NCBI RefSeq assembly: GCF_036227485.1
Contig: NZ_CP109479.1
Span: 6,696,001 to 6,760,000 of the forward strand
Length of the DNA stretch: 64,000 bases
Direction: 5' to 3'
Source of the DNA: Streptomyces sp. NBC_01451
GTDB lineage: Bacteria > Actinomycetota > Actinomycetes > Streptomycetales > Streptomycetaceae
A program made the position numbers and the translations under genes. This document shows positions 15,002 to 23,172 of the stretch, one piece after another. The notes under the pieces were generated by a model. That model did no database searches, was not told the DNA's origin, and was given only the letters and a program-made list of their open reading frames with translations. The first letter of the stretch is position 1. Every line of letters starts with the position of its first letter.

Positions 15002-15799
15002 TCAGGGCTTCCGCCCCAGCCCCCCGTGCTGCCCGATCGCGGGCGCCGCCATCCCCGACGCGCTCGGCTCCGGCCGCCACAGCGGCACCGAGACCACCCC
15101 GGGCGCGACCAGTTCGAGCCCCTCGAAGTACGCCTCGATCTGCTCCACCGGCCGCAGGAAGTACGGCACCGCGCCCGTCTCGTTGTACGCGTCCTGCGCC
15201 TGTTCGTAGTCGGGGTCCGTGCCCCGCGAGCCCTCGTTCAGGGAGAGGTAACTGCCCGACGGCAGACCCGACATCAGGTCGCGGACGATGCCGCGCGCCA
15301 CGTCGTGGTCCGCCACGTGGCCCAGGATGCCGCTCAGGATCAGGGCTGTCGGGCGGGTGAGGTCGAGTGTCCTGGACGCCGCCTCCAGGATGCGGCCGGT
15401 GTCGTACAGCTCGGCGTCCACGTAGTCCGTCGCGCCCTCGGGGGTCGACGTGAGGAGGGCCCGGGCGTGGGTCAGGACCAGCGGGTCGTGGTCCACGTAC
15501 ACGATGCGCGCGTCGGGGGCGACCGACTGGGCCACCTCGTGCGTGTTGTCCACCGTCGGCAGGCCCGTGCCGACGTCGAGGAACTGGCGGATGCCCGCCT
15601 CCCCGGCCAGGTGCCGGATCGTGCGGCCCAGGAACGCGCGGCTGCTGCGCGCGATCGTGACGATGCCGGGGAAGACCGCGGTGTACGCGTCGCCCGCCGC
15701 CTCGTCCACGGGGTAGTTGTCCTTGCCGCCCAGCCAGTAGTTCCAGATACGGGCGGAATGCGGTACCGAGGTGTCGATTCTCTGCTCGGACTCGGACAT
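15002..15799 (-). CDS. SAM-dependent methyltransferase, DUF574 family (second copy)
   Basis: A 265-residue paralogue of the protein at 2.6-3.5 kb. Shared blocks include SARIWNYWLGGKDNYPVDEAAGD, IRQFLDVGTGLPTVDNTHEVAQ, ARIVYVDHDPLVLTHARALL and LILSGILGHVADHD. The start is ATG 15799, preceded by GAGGAG; the longer frame beginning at 15865 has no binding site. The two copies are clearly diverged throughout, so this is an old duplication rather than a recent one. Substrate unknown. Confidence 0.85.
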   Translation of the reverse strand: MSESEQRIDTSVPHSARIWNYWLGGKDNYPVDEAAGDAYTAVFPGIVTIARSSRAFLGRTIRHLAGEAGIRQFLDVGTGLPTVDNTHEVAQSVAPDARIVYVDHDPLVLTHARALLTSTPEGATDYVDAELYDTGRILEAASRTLDLTRPTALILSGILGHVADHDVARGIVRDLMSGLPSGSYLSLNEGSRGTDPDYEQAQDAYNETGAVPYFLRPVEQIEAYFEGLELVAPGVVSVPLWRPEPSASGMAAPAIGQHGGLGRKP

Positions 15800-16023
15800 G
15801 GTGCATCGTCTCCTCGGTCGCAGCGGACGCGTTGGTGCAGGGTTCAACTTAAGGCCCAAGGCCAACCATACGTATCCCGCTTGCCCGAGTCCGCACGCAA
15901 CCCGGCGACCACCCCGGCGAACTTCCCGAGGTGGCCGCCAGTCGCACAGCTCCGTTCTCCGGATCGGCCCGGATCGCCCCGGAACGGCCTGGATCGGCCT
16001 GGATCGGCCTGGACCGAAGCTGA

Positions 16024-17646
16024 TCAGCCCACCGACACCGCGCTCCAGGCGGCGCCCACCGCCGCGTACTCCGTGCTGCTCGTCCCGTACAGATCACGTG
16101 CCGCGTTCAGCGTGGCCGTGCGCGCGCCCGCGTAGTTCGTCGACGACGTCATGTACGTGGTCAGCGCCTTGTACCAGATCGCGCCCAGCTTGGCCCGGCC
16201 GATCCCCGCGACCGTCGAGCCGTTGCACGTAGGGGAGTTGTAGCTGACGCCGTTCAGCGTCTTGGCGCCGCTGCCCTCCGCGAGGAGGTACGCGAAGTGG
16301 TTCGCCACGCCCGAGGAGTAGTGCACGTCGAGGTTCCCGACGCCCGAACTCCAGCAGTTGGCCGAGTTCCCGTCCTTCGACGGCTGGTCCATGTAGCGCA
16401 GCGCCGACCGTCCGAAGCCCGACTTGACGATCTTCTCGCCGATCAAGTAGTCCCCGAGATCGGTGGAGTTGGCCGCGTTGAACTCCACCAGTGTGCCGAA
16501 GATGTCCGACGTCGCCTCGTTGAGACCGCCCGACTCGCCGGAGTACGTCAGGTTGGCCGTCGACGACGTCACGCCGTGCGTCATCTCGTGCCCGGCCACG
16601 TCCAGCGAGACCAGCGGACCGAACGTCGTACCGTCACCGTCGCCGTACGTCATGCAGAAGCAACTGTTGTCCCAGAACGCGTTGTTGTAGTTGTTGCCGT
16701 AGTGCACGCGGTTGTACGAGCCGACCCCGTTCCCCTTGATGCCGCTGCGCCCGAACGTGTCCTTGTAGTAGTCCCACGTCTCGTCGGTGCCGTACTGCGC
16801 GTCCACCGCCGCCGAGGCCCGGTCCGCCGTCGCACCCGTGCCCCAGTGGTTGTCCGCGTCCGTGAAGAGAGTCGCGGGGGCGCGGACGATGCAGATGCCG
16901 AAGATGCACAGGTCGGTGCCGTTCTCGGCGTCGCCCGTGTACGTGTTGCCGCGCGTCGGATCCTTCAGCTGGTACGTCGATCCGGAGACCGTCGTCTCCA
17001 ACGGAACCGTGCCGCCGTACAGGGACTTGCCGTCACCCGTCGCCGTCTCGATGCTGTCCCAGGCGTCGATCTGGGCGCCCGTGCGCGCGTCGGTCACCAC
17101 GGTCCGGGCGACCGGGTTGCCGGCCGAGTCCAGCGCCACCGCGTTCGTCCGCCAGGCGAGCTTCGGGGTGCCGTGCAGCGCGTCAACGACCAACTGGGGC
17201 TTGGAGGTTGTCTTCCTCAGCGACTCGCCCCGGTTCGCCGCGCGCAGCGCCGAGGCCGCCAGGTCCGCGGCCTTCGGGGCCGACACCGACGGGCTGATCG
17301 TGGACAGGGATATCGGGCGGGTCGTGGCGCGGCTCGCACTCCGGTAGGCGCCACCCGGCGTCAGGTGGACCACGAAGTCGCCGCCCAGTACCGGCAGTTG
17401 ACGGTACGTGCGGTCGTAACGAACGTGCTGGCTGCCGTCCTTGTCGACGACGACATCCCGGACCGTGGTGCCCTGTACGGAGGTCAGGCCCAGGTGAGCG
17501 GCCTGGTCCACGAGTGCCGTGACCGCGTTCCTGATCGCGGTGTCGCGGGTGGGTCTGTCGGCCGCGCCGGCGGTGGGGGAGAGAGCGGCGGCCAGCAGGG
17601 CGGCGGCGGTGGCGGCCGTACCGGCCGCGGCGAGACGGGAGGTCAT
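16024..17646 (-). CDS. Secreted M4 family (thermolysin-like) metalloprotease
   Basis: A 540-residue preproprotein. A signal peptide (MTSRLAAAGTAATAAALLAAALSPTAGA) is followed by an FTP/PepSY-type propeptide (~residues 40-200) and the peptidase unit. The zinc site HEMTH lies near residue 353, with the third ligand Glu in GGLNEATSDIFG about 20 residues on, and the C-terminal catalytic His region DVHYSSGVANHFAYLL. It is exported and would be activated by loss of the propeptide. The start ATG 17646 has AAGGAG four bases upstream. The gene stands alone; upstream is a divergent gamma-glutamylcyclotransferase-like gene. Confidence 0.93.
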   Translation of the reverse strand: MTSRLAAAGTAATAAALLAAALSPTAGAADRPTRDTAIRNAVTALVDQAAHLGLTSVQGTTVRDVVVDKDGSQHVRYDRTYRQLPVLGGDFVVHLTPGGAYRSASRATTRPISLSTISPSVSAPKAADLAASALRAANRGESLRKTTSKPQLVVDALHGTPKLAWRTNAVALDSAGNPVARTVVTDARTGAQIDAWDSIETATGDGKSLYGGTVPLETTVSGSTYQLKDPTRGNTYTGDAENGTDLCIFGICIVRAPATLFTDADNHWGTGATADRASAAVDAQYGTDETWDYYKDTFGRSGIKGNGVGSYNRVHYGNNYNNAFWDNSCFCMTYGDGDGTTFGPLVSLDVAGHEMTHGVTSSTANLTYSGESGGLNEATSDIFGTLVEFNAANSTDLGDYLIGEKIVKSGFGRSALRYMDQPSKDGNSANCWSSGVGNLDVHYSSGVANHFAYLLAEGSGAKTLNGVSYNSPTCNGSTVAGIGRAKLGAIWYKALTTYMTSSTNYAGARTATLNAARDLYGTSSTEYAAVGAAWSAVSVG

Positions 17647-17820
17647 CGGTCTCCTTGGGGATGAAGACAGCGGGGATCGCTCAGGTTTAAGGGATCCCGA
17701 CATGTCATGTCCATAGCGAATGTGCCTTCACCTCGACTTATGGCGAGAATCGTTTCCCCACCCCCACGAATCCCGCCCCCGCCCTCCTGAACCCCGCACC
17801 CCTGAACCCCACCCTCACGA

Positions 17821-18249
17821 ATGCGAGACCGACACGTGGGACTCCCGTTCTTCGTCTACGGCACCCTCCGCCCCGGCGAGCCCAACCACGACCGCTTCCT
17901 GCGTGGCCGTACGCGATCGGAACGGCCCGGACGGCTCACGGGCGCGGTGCTGTACGACGGGCCCGGCTATCCGTACGCCGTGGCGGAACCCGGCGGAGTC
18001 GTGCACGGGGAACTGGTCACCGCGCTGCCGGAGGTGTACGACGAACTGCTGGCCGAACTGGACGAGTTGGAGGAGTGTGTGCCGGGTGACCCGCGCAGCC
18101 TGTACGAGCGGGTGGCGCGGCGGGTGACTCTCGACGCCGAGGGGAGCGCCGTAAGCGCCTGGGTGTACCTCGCCGGCCCGGTCGTCGCCGTACGGCTGCG
18201 GGCGCGCGGAAGCCTCATCAAGGGCGGCGACTGGAGGGCGCGTTGCTGA
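17821..18249 (+). CDS. Gamma-glutamylcyclotransferase (AIG2-like) family protein
   Basis: A 142-residue protein with the family signature FFVYGTLRPGEPNHDRFL near the start and the block VLYDGPGYPYAVAEPGGVVHGELV. The acidic segment ELLAELDELEECVPGD contains the conserved catalytic Glu region. Members cyclise gamma-glutamyl groups, or act on related amides; substrate is not determined. ATG 17821 was used; GTG 17836 is possible. It ends 118 bp before the ebo-type cluster. Confidence 0.85.
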   Translation: MRDRHVGLPFFVYGTLRPGEPNHDRFLRGRTRSERPGRLTGAVLYDGPGYPYAVAEPGGVVHGELVTALPEVYDELLAELDELEECVPGDPRSLYERVARRVTLDAEGSAVSAWVYLAGPVVAVRLRARGSLIKGGDWRARC

Positions 18250-18354
18250 AGGTTCAGGGGTGGTCGTGCGAGGGAAATGTCAATAAGGTCCAGTTGTCGC
18301 GTTCCTCACAAGAAGCAACACGGGTCAAGAGTATTAGCTTTCAAACATTTTCGG

Positions 18355-18361
18355 TAATGAT
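18355..18361 (+). promoter_or_regulatory. Low-GC promoter region of the ebo-type cluster
   Basis: The ~80 bp before the eboC ATG are clearly poorer in GC than the surroundings. TAATGAT ends six bases before the ATG at 18368, with no ribosome binding site, suggesting a leaderless -10. A confident -35 was not found. Confidence 0.4.
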
Positions 18362-18367
18362 TGGACC

Positions 18368-19384
18368 ATGAGTGACCGGAAAGCATTTCCCCCCGCCGGT
18401 TCCCCCCAATCCCTACAGAGCGCCAATTTTCAACTGCCCCCACTTTCGGATCTGTTGAGCCTTGTCAGAGCCCCGGCCGCGCTGAGTGTCCCCGGCGACA
18501 TTCTGGCGGGCGCGACCGCGGCGGGTCGTCCCCTCGGCCCCCGGACGGCCGGTGCGATGGCCTCCTCCGTCTGTCTCTACTGGGCCGGCATGGCCCTCAA
18601 CGACTACGCCGACGCCGCCGTCGACTCGGTCGAGCGGCCCGCCCGTCCGGTGCCCTCCGGTCGGGTGCCGCGCCGGACCGCGCTGGCCGTCGCCACCGGC
18701 CTGACCGGCGCCGGCCTCGGTCTCGCCGCGGTGTCGGGCGGCAGACGCGGACTGGCCGTCGCCCTGCCGCTGACTGCGCTGATCTGGGCGTACGACCTGA
18801 AGTTGAAGTCGACTCCGGCCGGTCCGGCGGCGATGGCGGGCGCACGCGCGCTCGACGTCCTGGCGGGCGCGGTGGCCGGCGGTGGCAACCCCCCGTGGCA
18901 CGGGTCCCGTGGCGGTGGCACGGCCGGCGCGCTCGCACGCGGCGCCGTCCCCGCGCTCCTCACCGGGGTGCACACCTACACGATCACCGCCCTCAGCCGC
19001 CACGAGATCTCCGGCGCGCCGGCACGGCTGCCCGCCACGACACTCGCCGTGTCGTCGGCCACGGCACTGTCGACGGTGCTGCCTTCCCTGCTCCCGGCGG
19101 TTCTCCCGCCCCGGCGCGCCCTGACCCGGGAGAAGGCCGCCCGAACAGCCGTCGCCTCCGCCGGAGTCCTCGCCTACCTGGGGACATACGGCCTGGCCCA
19201 GGTGCGGGCCGTACGCGATCCGCAGGCGAGTTCCGTACGCCGTGCGGTGGGGGCGGGCATCCTCGCCATGGTCCCCCTTCAGGCGGCGCTCACGGCGCGC
19301 GCCGGAGCGCCCGTCGCCGCCGCGCTCCTGGGTGCGCTGCACCCGGTGGCACAGCGCCTGGCGAGGCGGGTGTCCCCGACATGA
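18368..19384 (+). CDS. eboC: UbiA-like prenyltransferase EboC
   Basis: A 338-residue integral membrane protein of the UbiA superfamily, first gene of the ebo-type cluster. The first Asp-rich motif is NDYADAAVDSVERPARPVPSG (about residues 78-98); the second region, YDLKLKSTPAGPAAMAGARALDVLAG, is weaker than in classical UbiA. Several hydrophobic helices follow. In cyanobacterial ebo clusters EboC accompanies export of a secondary-metabolite precursor to the periplasm; its reaction is not established. A stretch near 18.88-18.93 kb (GGGNPPWHGSRGGGTAGALARG) is an unusual Gly-rich loop. No ribosome binding site is visible; the start may be leaderless. Confidence 0.8.
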   Translation: MSDRKAFPPAGSPQSLQSANFQLPPLSDLLSLVRAPAALSVPGDILAGATAAGRPLGPRTAGAMASSVCLYWAGMALNDYADAAVDSVERPARPVPSGRVPRRTALAVATGLTGAGLGLAAVSGGRRGLAVALPLTALIWAYDLKLKSTPAGPAAMAGARALDVLAGAVAGGGNPPWHGSRGGGTAGALARGAVPALLTGVHTYTITALSRHEISGAPARLPATTLAVSSATALSTVLPSLLPAVLPPRRALTREKAARTAVASAGVLAYLGTYGLAQVRAVRDPQASSVRRAVGAGILAMVPLQAALTARAGAPVAAALLGALHPVAQRLARRVSPT

Positions 19385-19490
19385 GCCCCCACATGAGCCC
19401 CGACACGCGCTCCGGCAGACGCCCGGTCGTGAGCTGTGACATGAGCCGTTTCGTGGGCCATGGCATGAGACCTGTGGCGAAGGGCGGGCC

Positions 19491-20339
19491 ATGGGCCTGA
19501 GATTCGGCTACGGCACCAACGGGTTCACCCATCACCGTCTCTCCGACGTCCTCGGTATTCTCGCCGACCTGGGCTACGACGGCGTCGCCCTCACCCTCGA
19601 CCACAACCACCTCGACCCGTATGCCGACGACCTGGACCGCCAGGTCGACCGTGTCCGGCAGCAGCTGGCGCGGCTCGGGCTGACCGTCACGGTCGAGACC
19701 GGGGCGCCCTACTTCCTCGACCCCTGGTGCAAGCACCAGCCGACGCTGATGTCCGGCCACCCGGACCGCCGCGTCGACCTGCTGCGGCGTGCCGTCCGCA
19801 TCGCCGCCGAACTCGGCTCGCCCAGCGTCCAGTTGTGCAGTGGACCGGTCCCGGACGACATCCCGGAGGCGGAGGCGTGGCGGCGGCTGGCCGCAGGCGT
19901 CGGTGCGGCGCTGGAGACGGCGGAGGCCTACGGGGTCGCGCTGGCCTTCGAACCCGAGCCGCACATGTTCGTCGACACGGTCGCGAAGTGCGTGAGACTG
20001 CGCGAACTGGTCGCCGGACACGAGCTGTTCGGCATCACCCTGGACATCGGACACGCCCACTGCGTGGAGGAGCCGACACTGCTCGACTGCGTCGACCTGG
20101 CCGCGCCGTACCTGCTGAACGTCCAGATCGAGGACATGGTCCGCGGGGTCCACCGGCATCTGGAGTTCGGCGCCGGTGAGATCGACTTCCCGCCGGTACT
20201 GGCGGCACTGACCGATCTCGGCCATCGCGGTCTGGTGTCCGTCGAGATCCAGGGCGGCGCCCTGGACGCCCCCGACATCGCCCGCAGCTCCCTGGAGTTC
20301 CTGCGCCGAGCCGAGGCCAGGAGCCTGCTCGCCTCCTGA
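19491..20339 (+). CDS. Sugar phosphate isomerase/epimerase-like TIM barrel protein
   Basis: A 282-residue AP-endonuclease-2/xylose-isomerase-type TIM barrel. Metal-ligand candidates are the Glu and His in LAFEPEPHMF (~150), the Asp and His in TLDIGHAHCVEE (~185), and the late Glu in LVSVEIQGG (~250). Such enzymes isomerise or epimerise sugars or inositol derivatives. It lies 106 bp after eboC and 130 bp before eboA, all in the same direction, and occupies the place where other ebo clusters carry an EboD 3-dehydroquinate-synthase-like gene; that substitution is my inference. Substrate unknown. Confidence 0.75.
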   Translation: MGLRFGYGTNGFTHHRLSDVLGILADLGYDGVALTLDHNHLDPYADDLDRQVDRVRQQLARLGLTVTVETGAPYFLDPWCKHQPTLMSGHPDRRVDLLRRAVRIAAELGSPSVQLCSGPVPDDIPEAEAWRRLAAGVGAALETAEAYGVALAFEPEPHMFVDTVAKCVRLRELVAGHELFGITLDIGHAHCVEEPTLLDCVDLAAPYLLNVQIEDMVRGVHRHLEFGAGEIDFPPVLAALTDLGHRGLVSVEIQGGALDAPDIARSSLEFLRRAEARSLLAS

Positions 20340-20366
20340 ACCTGCCGAAATCTGCCGACCACCATT

Positions 20367-20382
20367 TGTTCACGAACAGTTC
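20367..20382. promoter_or_regulatory. Inverted repeat in AT-richer gap before eboA
   Basis: TGTTC-AC-GAACA (20367-20378) overlaps a second half giving GAACAGTTC (20374-20382). It lies in a relatively AT-rich gap ~90 bp upstream of eboA and may mark an internal promoter/operator. The spacing does not fit actinobacterial LexA (GAAC-N4-GTTC). Confidence 0.35.
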
Positions 20383-20469
20383 GCTATCTATTTTCCGTTC
20401 TTCTGTGGACTTCTCCGGCCTTTCCCGGACCGCTGTCCTCCGCTCCAACTCCCACTCTGGAACCGAGCC

Positions 20470-21129
20470 ATGCCGCCTTCCGACGCATCCGCCCTTCCCC
20501 TCACCCCCGAAGCCCGTGCCTGGCTCGACACCGCCCTGGCGGAGGTCGTCGCCGACCCCGCCACCATCCGCACCCGCTTCCCCGCCGTCCGCCGCCACTG
20601 TGGGCGCGCCCCGCTGCCCGACGGCCGGACCGTCGACGAAGCGGCCCGCGTCCTGCTCCTCGCCGCGCTGCCCCTGCGCGACCAGGCCCTCGCCGACGAG
20701 GTGACAGCGCTGCACCGCTACGGCGATCCCGCCGAACAGCGGGCCGTCCTGCGGGCGTTGCCACAGCTCGACCAGGAGGGGACCGGCCGGTTCCTGGACC
20801 TCGTCCGGCAGACCCTGCGCGGCAACGACAACACACTGATCGAAGCCGCCCTCGGCCCGTACGCGGCGGCCCACCTCCCGGCGGACGAGTACCGGCAGGC
20901 CGTCCTGAAGTGCGTGTTCTGCGAGATCCCGCTCGCCCGCGTCGCCGGACTCGACGACCGGGCGGACGCCGAACTCGCGCGCATGCTCGGCGACTTCGCC
21001 CGTGAACGGACGGCGGCCGGACGCCCGGTGCCCGAGGACATCGCCCCCCTCGTGCACCCCTTCACCGCTCCCGTCTCCATCCTCGCCCCCACCTCCAGCA
21101 CGATCACCATCACCGACGAAACCGTGTGA
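20470..21129 (+). CDS. eboA: EboA domain-containing protein
   Basis: A 219-residue helical protein assigned to EboA by its place and composition. It has HEAT-like alternation of helices (LRDQALADEVTALHRYGDPAEQRAVLRALPQL) and the block VFCEIPLARVAGLDDRADAELARMLGDFARERTAAGRPV near the C-terminus. EboA has no known biochemical activity; it is a marker of ebo clusters. Its stop overlaps the TatD-like gene start (GTGA), so the two are translationally coupled. Confidence 0.75.
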   Translation: MPPSDASALPLTPEARAWLDTALAEVVADPATIRTRFPAVRRHCGRAPLPDGRTVDEAARVLLLAALPLRDQALADEVTALHRYGDPAEQRAVLRALPQLDQEGTGRFLDLVRQTLRGNDNTLIEAALGPYAAAHLPADEYRQAVLKCVFCEIPLARVAGLDDRADAELARMLGDFARERTAAGRPVPEDIAPLVHPFTAPVSILAPTSSTITITDETV

Positions 21130-21998
21130 CCATGCGCATCTTCGACCCCCACATCCACATGTCCTCCCGCACCACCGACGACTACGAGGCGATGTACGCG
21201 GCCGGCGTCCGGGCTGTCGTCGAGCCCGCCTTCTGGCTCGGCCAGCCCCGCACCTCGCCCGACACCTTCTACGACTACTTCGACTCGCTGCTCGGCTGGG
21301 AGCCGTACCGGGCGGCCCAGTTCGGCATCCAGCACTTCTGCACGATCGCCCTCAACCCGAAGGAGGCGAACGACCCGCGCTGCCTCCCCGTCCTCGACGA
21401 ACTGCCCCGTTACCTCGCCAAGGACCGGGTCGTCGCCGTCGGCGAGATCGGCTACGACTCGATGACCAGGGAGGAGGACGAGGTCCTCGCCCGTCAGCTC
21501 CAACTCGCCGTGGAACACGGCCTGCCCGCCCTCGTCCACACCCCGCACCGAGACAAGGCGGCCGGGACCCGACGGACCCTGGACGTCGTACGGGAGTCGG
21601 GCATCGCCCCCGAACTCGTCGTCCTGGACCACCTGAACGAGCTGACGGTCGGCATGGTCCTCGACAGCGGCTGCTGGGCGGGCTTCTCCGTCTACCCGAA
21701 GACCAAGATGAGCGAGGACCGCATGGTCCGCATCCTCCGGGAGCACGGCCTCGACCGGGTCATGGTCAACTCAGCTGCGGACTGGGGCAGTTCGGACCCC
21801 CTGAAGACACGCAAGACCGGCCTGGCGATGCTCGCCGACGGCTTCACGGCCGACGACGTCGACCGTGTCCTGTGGCGCAACCCGGTCGAGTTCTACGGCC
21901 AGAGCGGACGCCTCGACCTGGACGACACGGACGGCGTCCCGAAGCCCGACGACACCTCGTCGTTCGAGGGCAACTCCATCCGGCGCGGGGGAGAGTGA
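21126..21998 (+). CDS. eboB: TatD family metal-dependent hydrolase (EboB-like)
   Basis: A 290-residue amidohydrolase-superfamily TIM barrel. Metal ligands are visible: the first strand FDPHIHMS near residue 8, Glu in VGEIGYDS (~105), His in LVHTPHRD (~137), His in VVLDHLNE (~166) and Asp in NSAADWGSSD (~220). TatD proteins are cytosolic nucleases or phosphoesterase-like hydrolases; the ebo version probably acts on a metabolite, which is inference. The GTG at 21126 overlaps the eboA stop by four bases; an ATG two codons later is an alternative. Confidence 0.8.
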   Translation: MTMRIFDPHIHMSSRTTDDYEAMYAAGVRAVVEPAFWLGQPRTSPDTFYDYFDSLLGWEPYRAAQFGIQHFCTIALNPKEANDPRCLPVLDELPRYLAKDRVVAVGEIGYDSMTREEDEVLARQLQLAVEHGLPALVHTPHRDKAAGTRRTLDVVRESGIAPELVVLDHLNELTVGMVLDSGCWAGFSVYPKTKMSEDRMVRILREHGLDRVMVNSAADWGSSDPLKTRKTGLAMLADGFTADDVDRVLWRNPVEFYGQSGRLDLDDTDGVPKPDDTSSFEGNSIRRGGE

Positions 21999-22005
21999 GC
22001 GGCCC

Positions 22006-23172
22006 GTGCGCTTCCGCCACCCCGACGGCACCCCCGTCCACCTCGCGTACTGCAGCAACGTCCACCAGGCCGAGGACCTCGCCGGCGTCATCGCCCAGCT
22101 CGCCGCCCACGCCGAACCCGTACGGGAACGGCTGGGTGTCGGCCGACTCGGCATCGGCCTCTGGCTGGCCCGCACCGCGGTCACCGAACTCGCCGCGGAC
22201 AAGGGTGCGTTGAAGACCCTCAAGGACGAACTCGCGGTACGCGGCCTGGAGACCGTCACCCTCAACGCCTTCCCGTACGAGGGGTTCCACCGCGAAGTCG
22301 TCAAGAAGGACGTCTACCTCCCCGACTGGGCCGACCCGGCCCGCCTCGCCTACACCCTCGACTGCGCCCGCGTCCTCGCCGCCCTCCTCCCCGACGACGC
22401 CCTACGCGGCAGCGTCTCCACCCTCCCGCTCGGCTGGCGCACCCCGTGGCCGACGGAGCGCGCCGACACGGCCCGTCGCGCCCTGGACCAACTGGCTTCA
22501 GGGTTGGCAGAGTTGGAGTCGGACACCGGCCGCCGTATCCGAGTCGGCTTCGAACCGGAACCGGGGTGCGTCGTGGAGACCACCGCCCAGGCGGTACGTG
22601 AGTTCGCCGACGTGGACCGCGACTTCCTCGGTGTCTGTCTGGACGCCTGCCATCTCGCCGTCCAGTTCGAGGAGCCCGGCGAAGCCCTCGGACGGCTCGC
22701 CGACGCCGGTCTGCCGGTCGTCAAGCTCCAGGCGTCCTGTGCGGTCGAGGCCCCCGACCCGACCGACCCGCGTGCCCGCGCAGCCCTGCGCGAACTGGCC
22801 GAACGACGGTTCCTGCACCAGACCCGGACAGTCAGTGACGGCGCGGTGGTCGGAGTGGACGACCTGCCGCAGGCCCTGGACGGCGGCGGGCTTCCGGCGG
22901 TCGGCCCCGACAGCCCCTGGCGCACACACTTCCACGCCCCGCTGCACGCCGAGCCCGAACCACCCCTCCGCACCACCGCCGACCAGCTCACCACCGTCCT
23001 CACCGGACTTCTCGGCGGCCCGAACGCCGTCTGCGACCACATCGAGGTCGAGACCTACACCTGGTCCGTCCTGCCCCGCCCGCCCGCCGACCTCGCCGCA
23101 GGCATAGCCGCCGAACTCACCTGGGCCCGCGACCGGTTGACCGGCCTGGGGCTCAAGGAGGACCACTCATGA
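22006..23172 (+). CDS. eboE: Metabolite traffic protein EboE (TIM barrel)
   Basis: A 388-residue xylose-isomerase-like TIM barrel. It begins VRFRHPDGTPVHLAYCSNVH, typical of EboE. Metal-binding candidates are Glu in VGFEPEPGC (~180), Asp and His in GVCLDACHLAVQFEE (~213) and Glu in CDHIEVETYTW (~345). The start GTG 22006 follows a GGGGGAG stretch and lies eight bases after the eboB stop; an upstream reading frame overlapping eboB is not needed. The stop overlaps the next start (ATGA). A role in moving or modifying an exported precursor is known only from cyanobacterial ebo genetics. Confidence 0.8.
   Translation: MRFRHPDGTPVHLAYCSNVHQAEDLAGVIAQLAAHAEPVRERLGVGRLGIGLWLARTAVTELAADKGALKTLKDELAVRGLETVTLNAFPYEGFHREVVKKDVYLPDWADPARLAYTLDCARVLAALLPDDALRGSVSTLPLGWRTPWPTERADTARRALDQLASGLAELESDTGRRIRVGFEPEPGCVVETTAQAVREFADVDRDFLGVCLDACHLAVQFEEPGEALGRLADAGLPVVKLQASCAVEAPDPTDPRARAALRELAERRFLHQTRTVSDGAVVGVDDLPQALDGGGLPAVGPDSPWRTHFHAPLHAEPEPPLRTTADQLTTVLTGLLGGPNAVCDHIEVETYTWSVLPRPPADLAAGIAAELTWARDRLTGLGLKEDHS

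Noticed and set aside
19381..19490. Repeated ACATGAGCC units (three copies) as an operator array between eboC and the isomerase gene
   Set aside because: Copies are irregularly spaced, without dyad symmetry; could be chance in a GC-rich gap.
20367..20382. LexA (SOS) box before eboA
   Set aside because: The repeat has GAAC and GTTC only one base apart; actinobacterial LexA needs GAAC-N4-GTTC.
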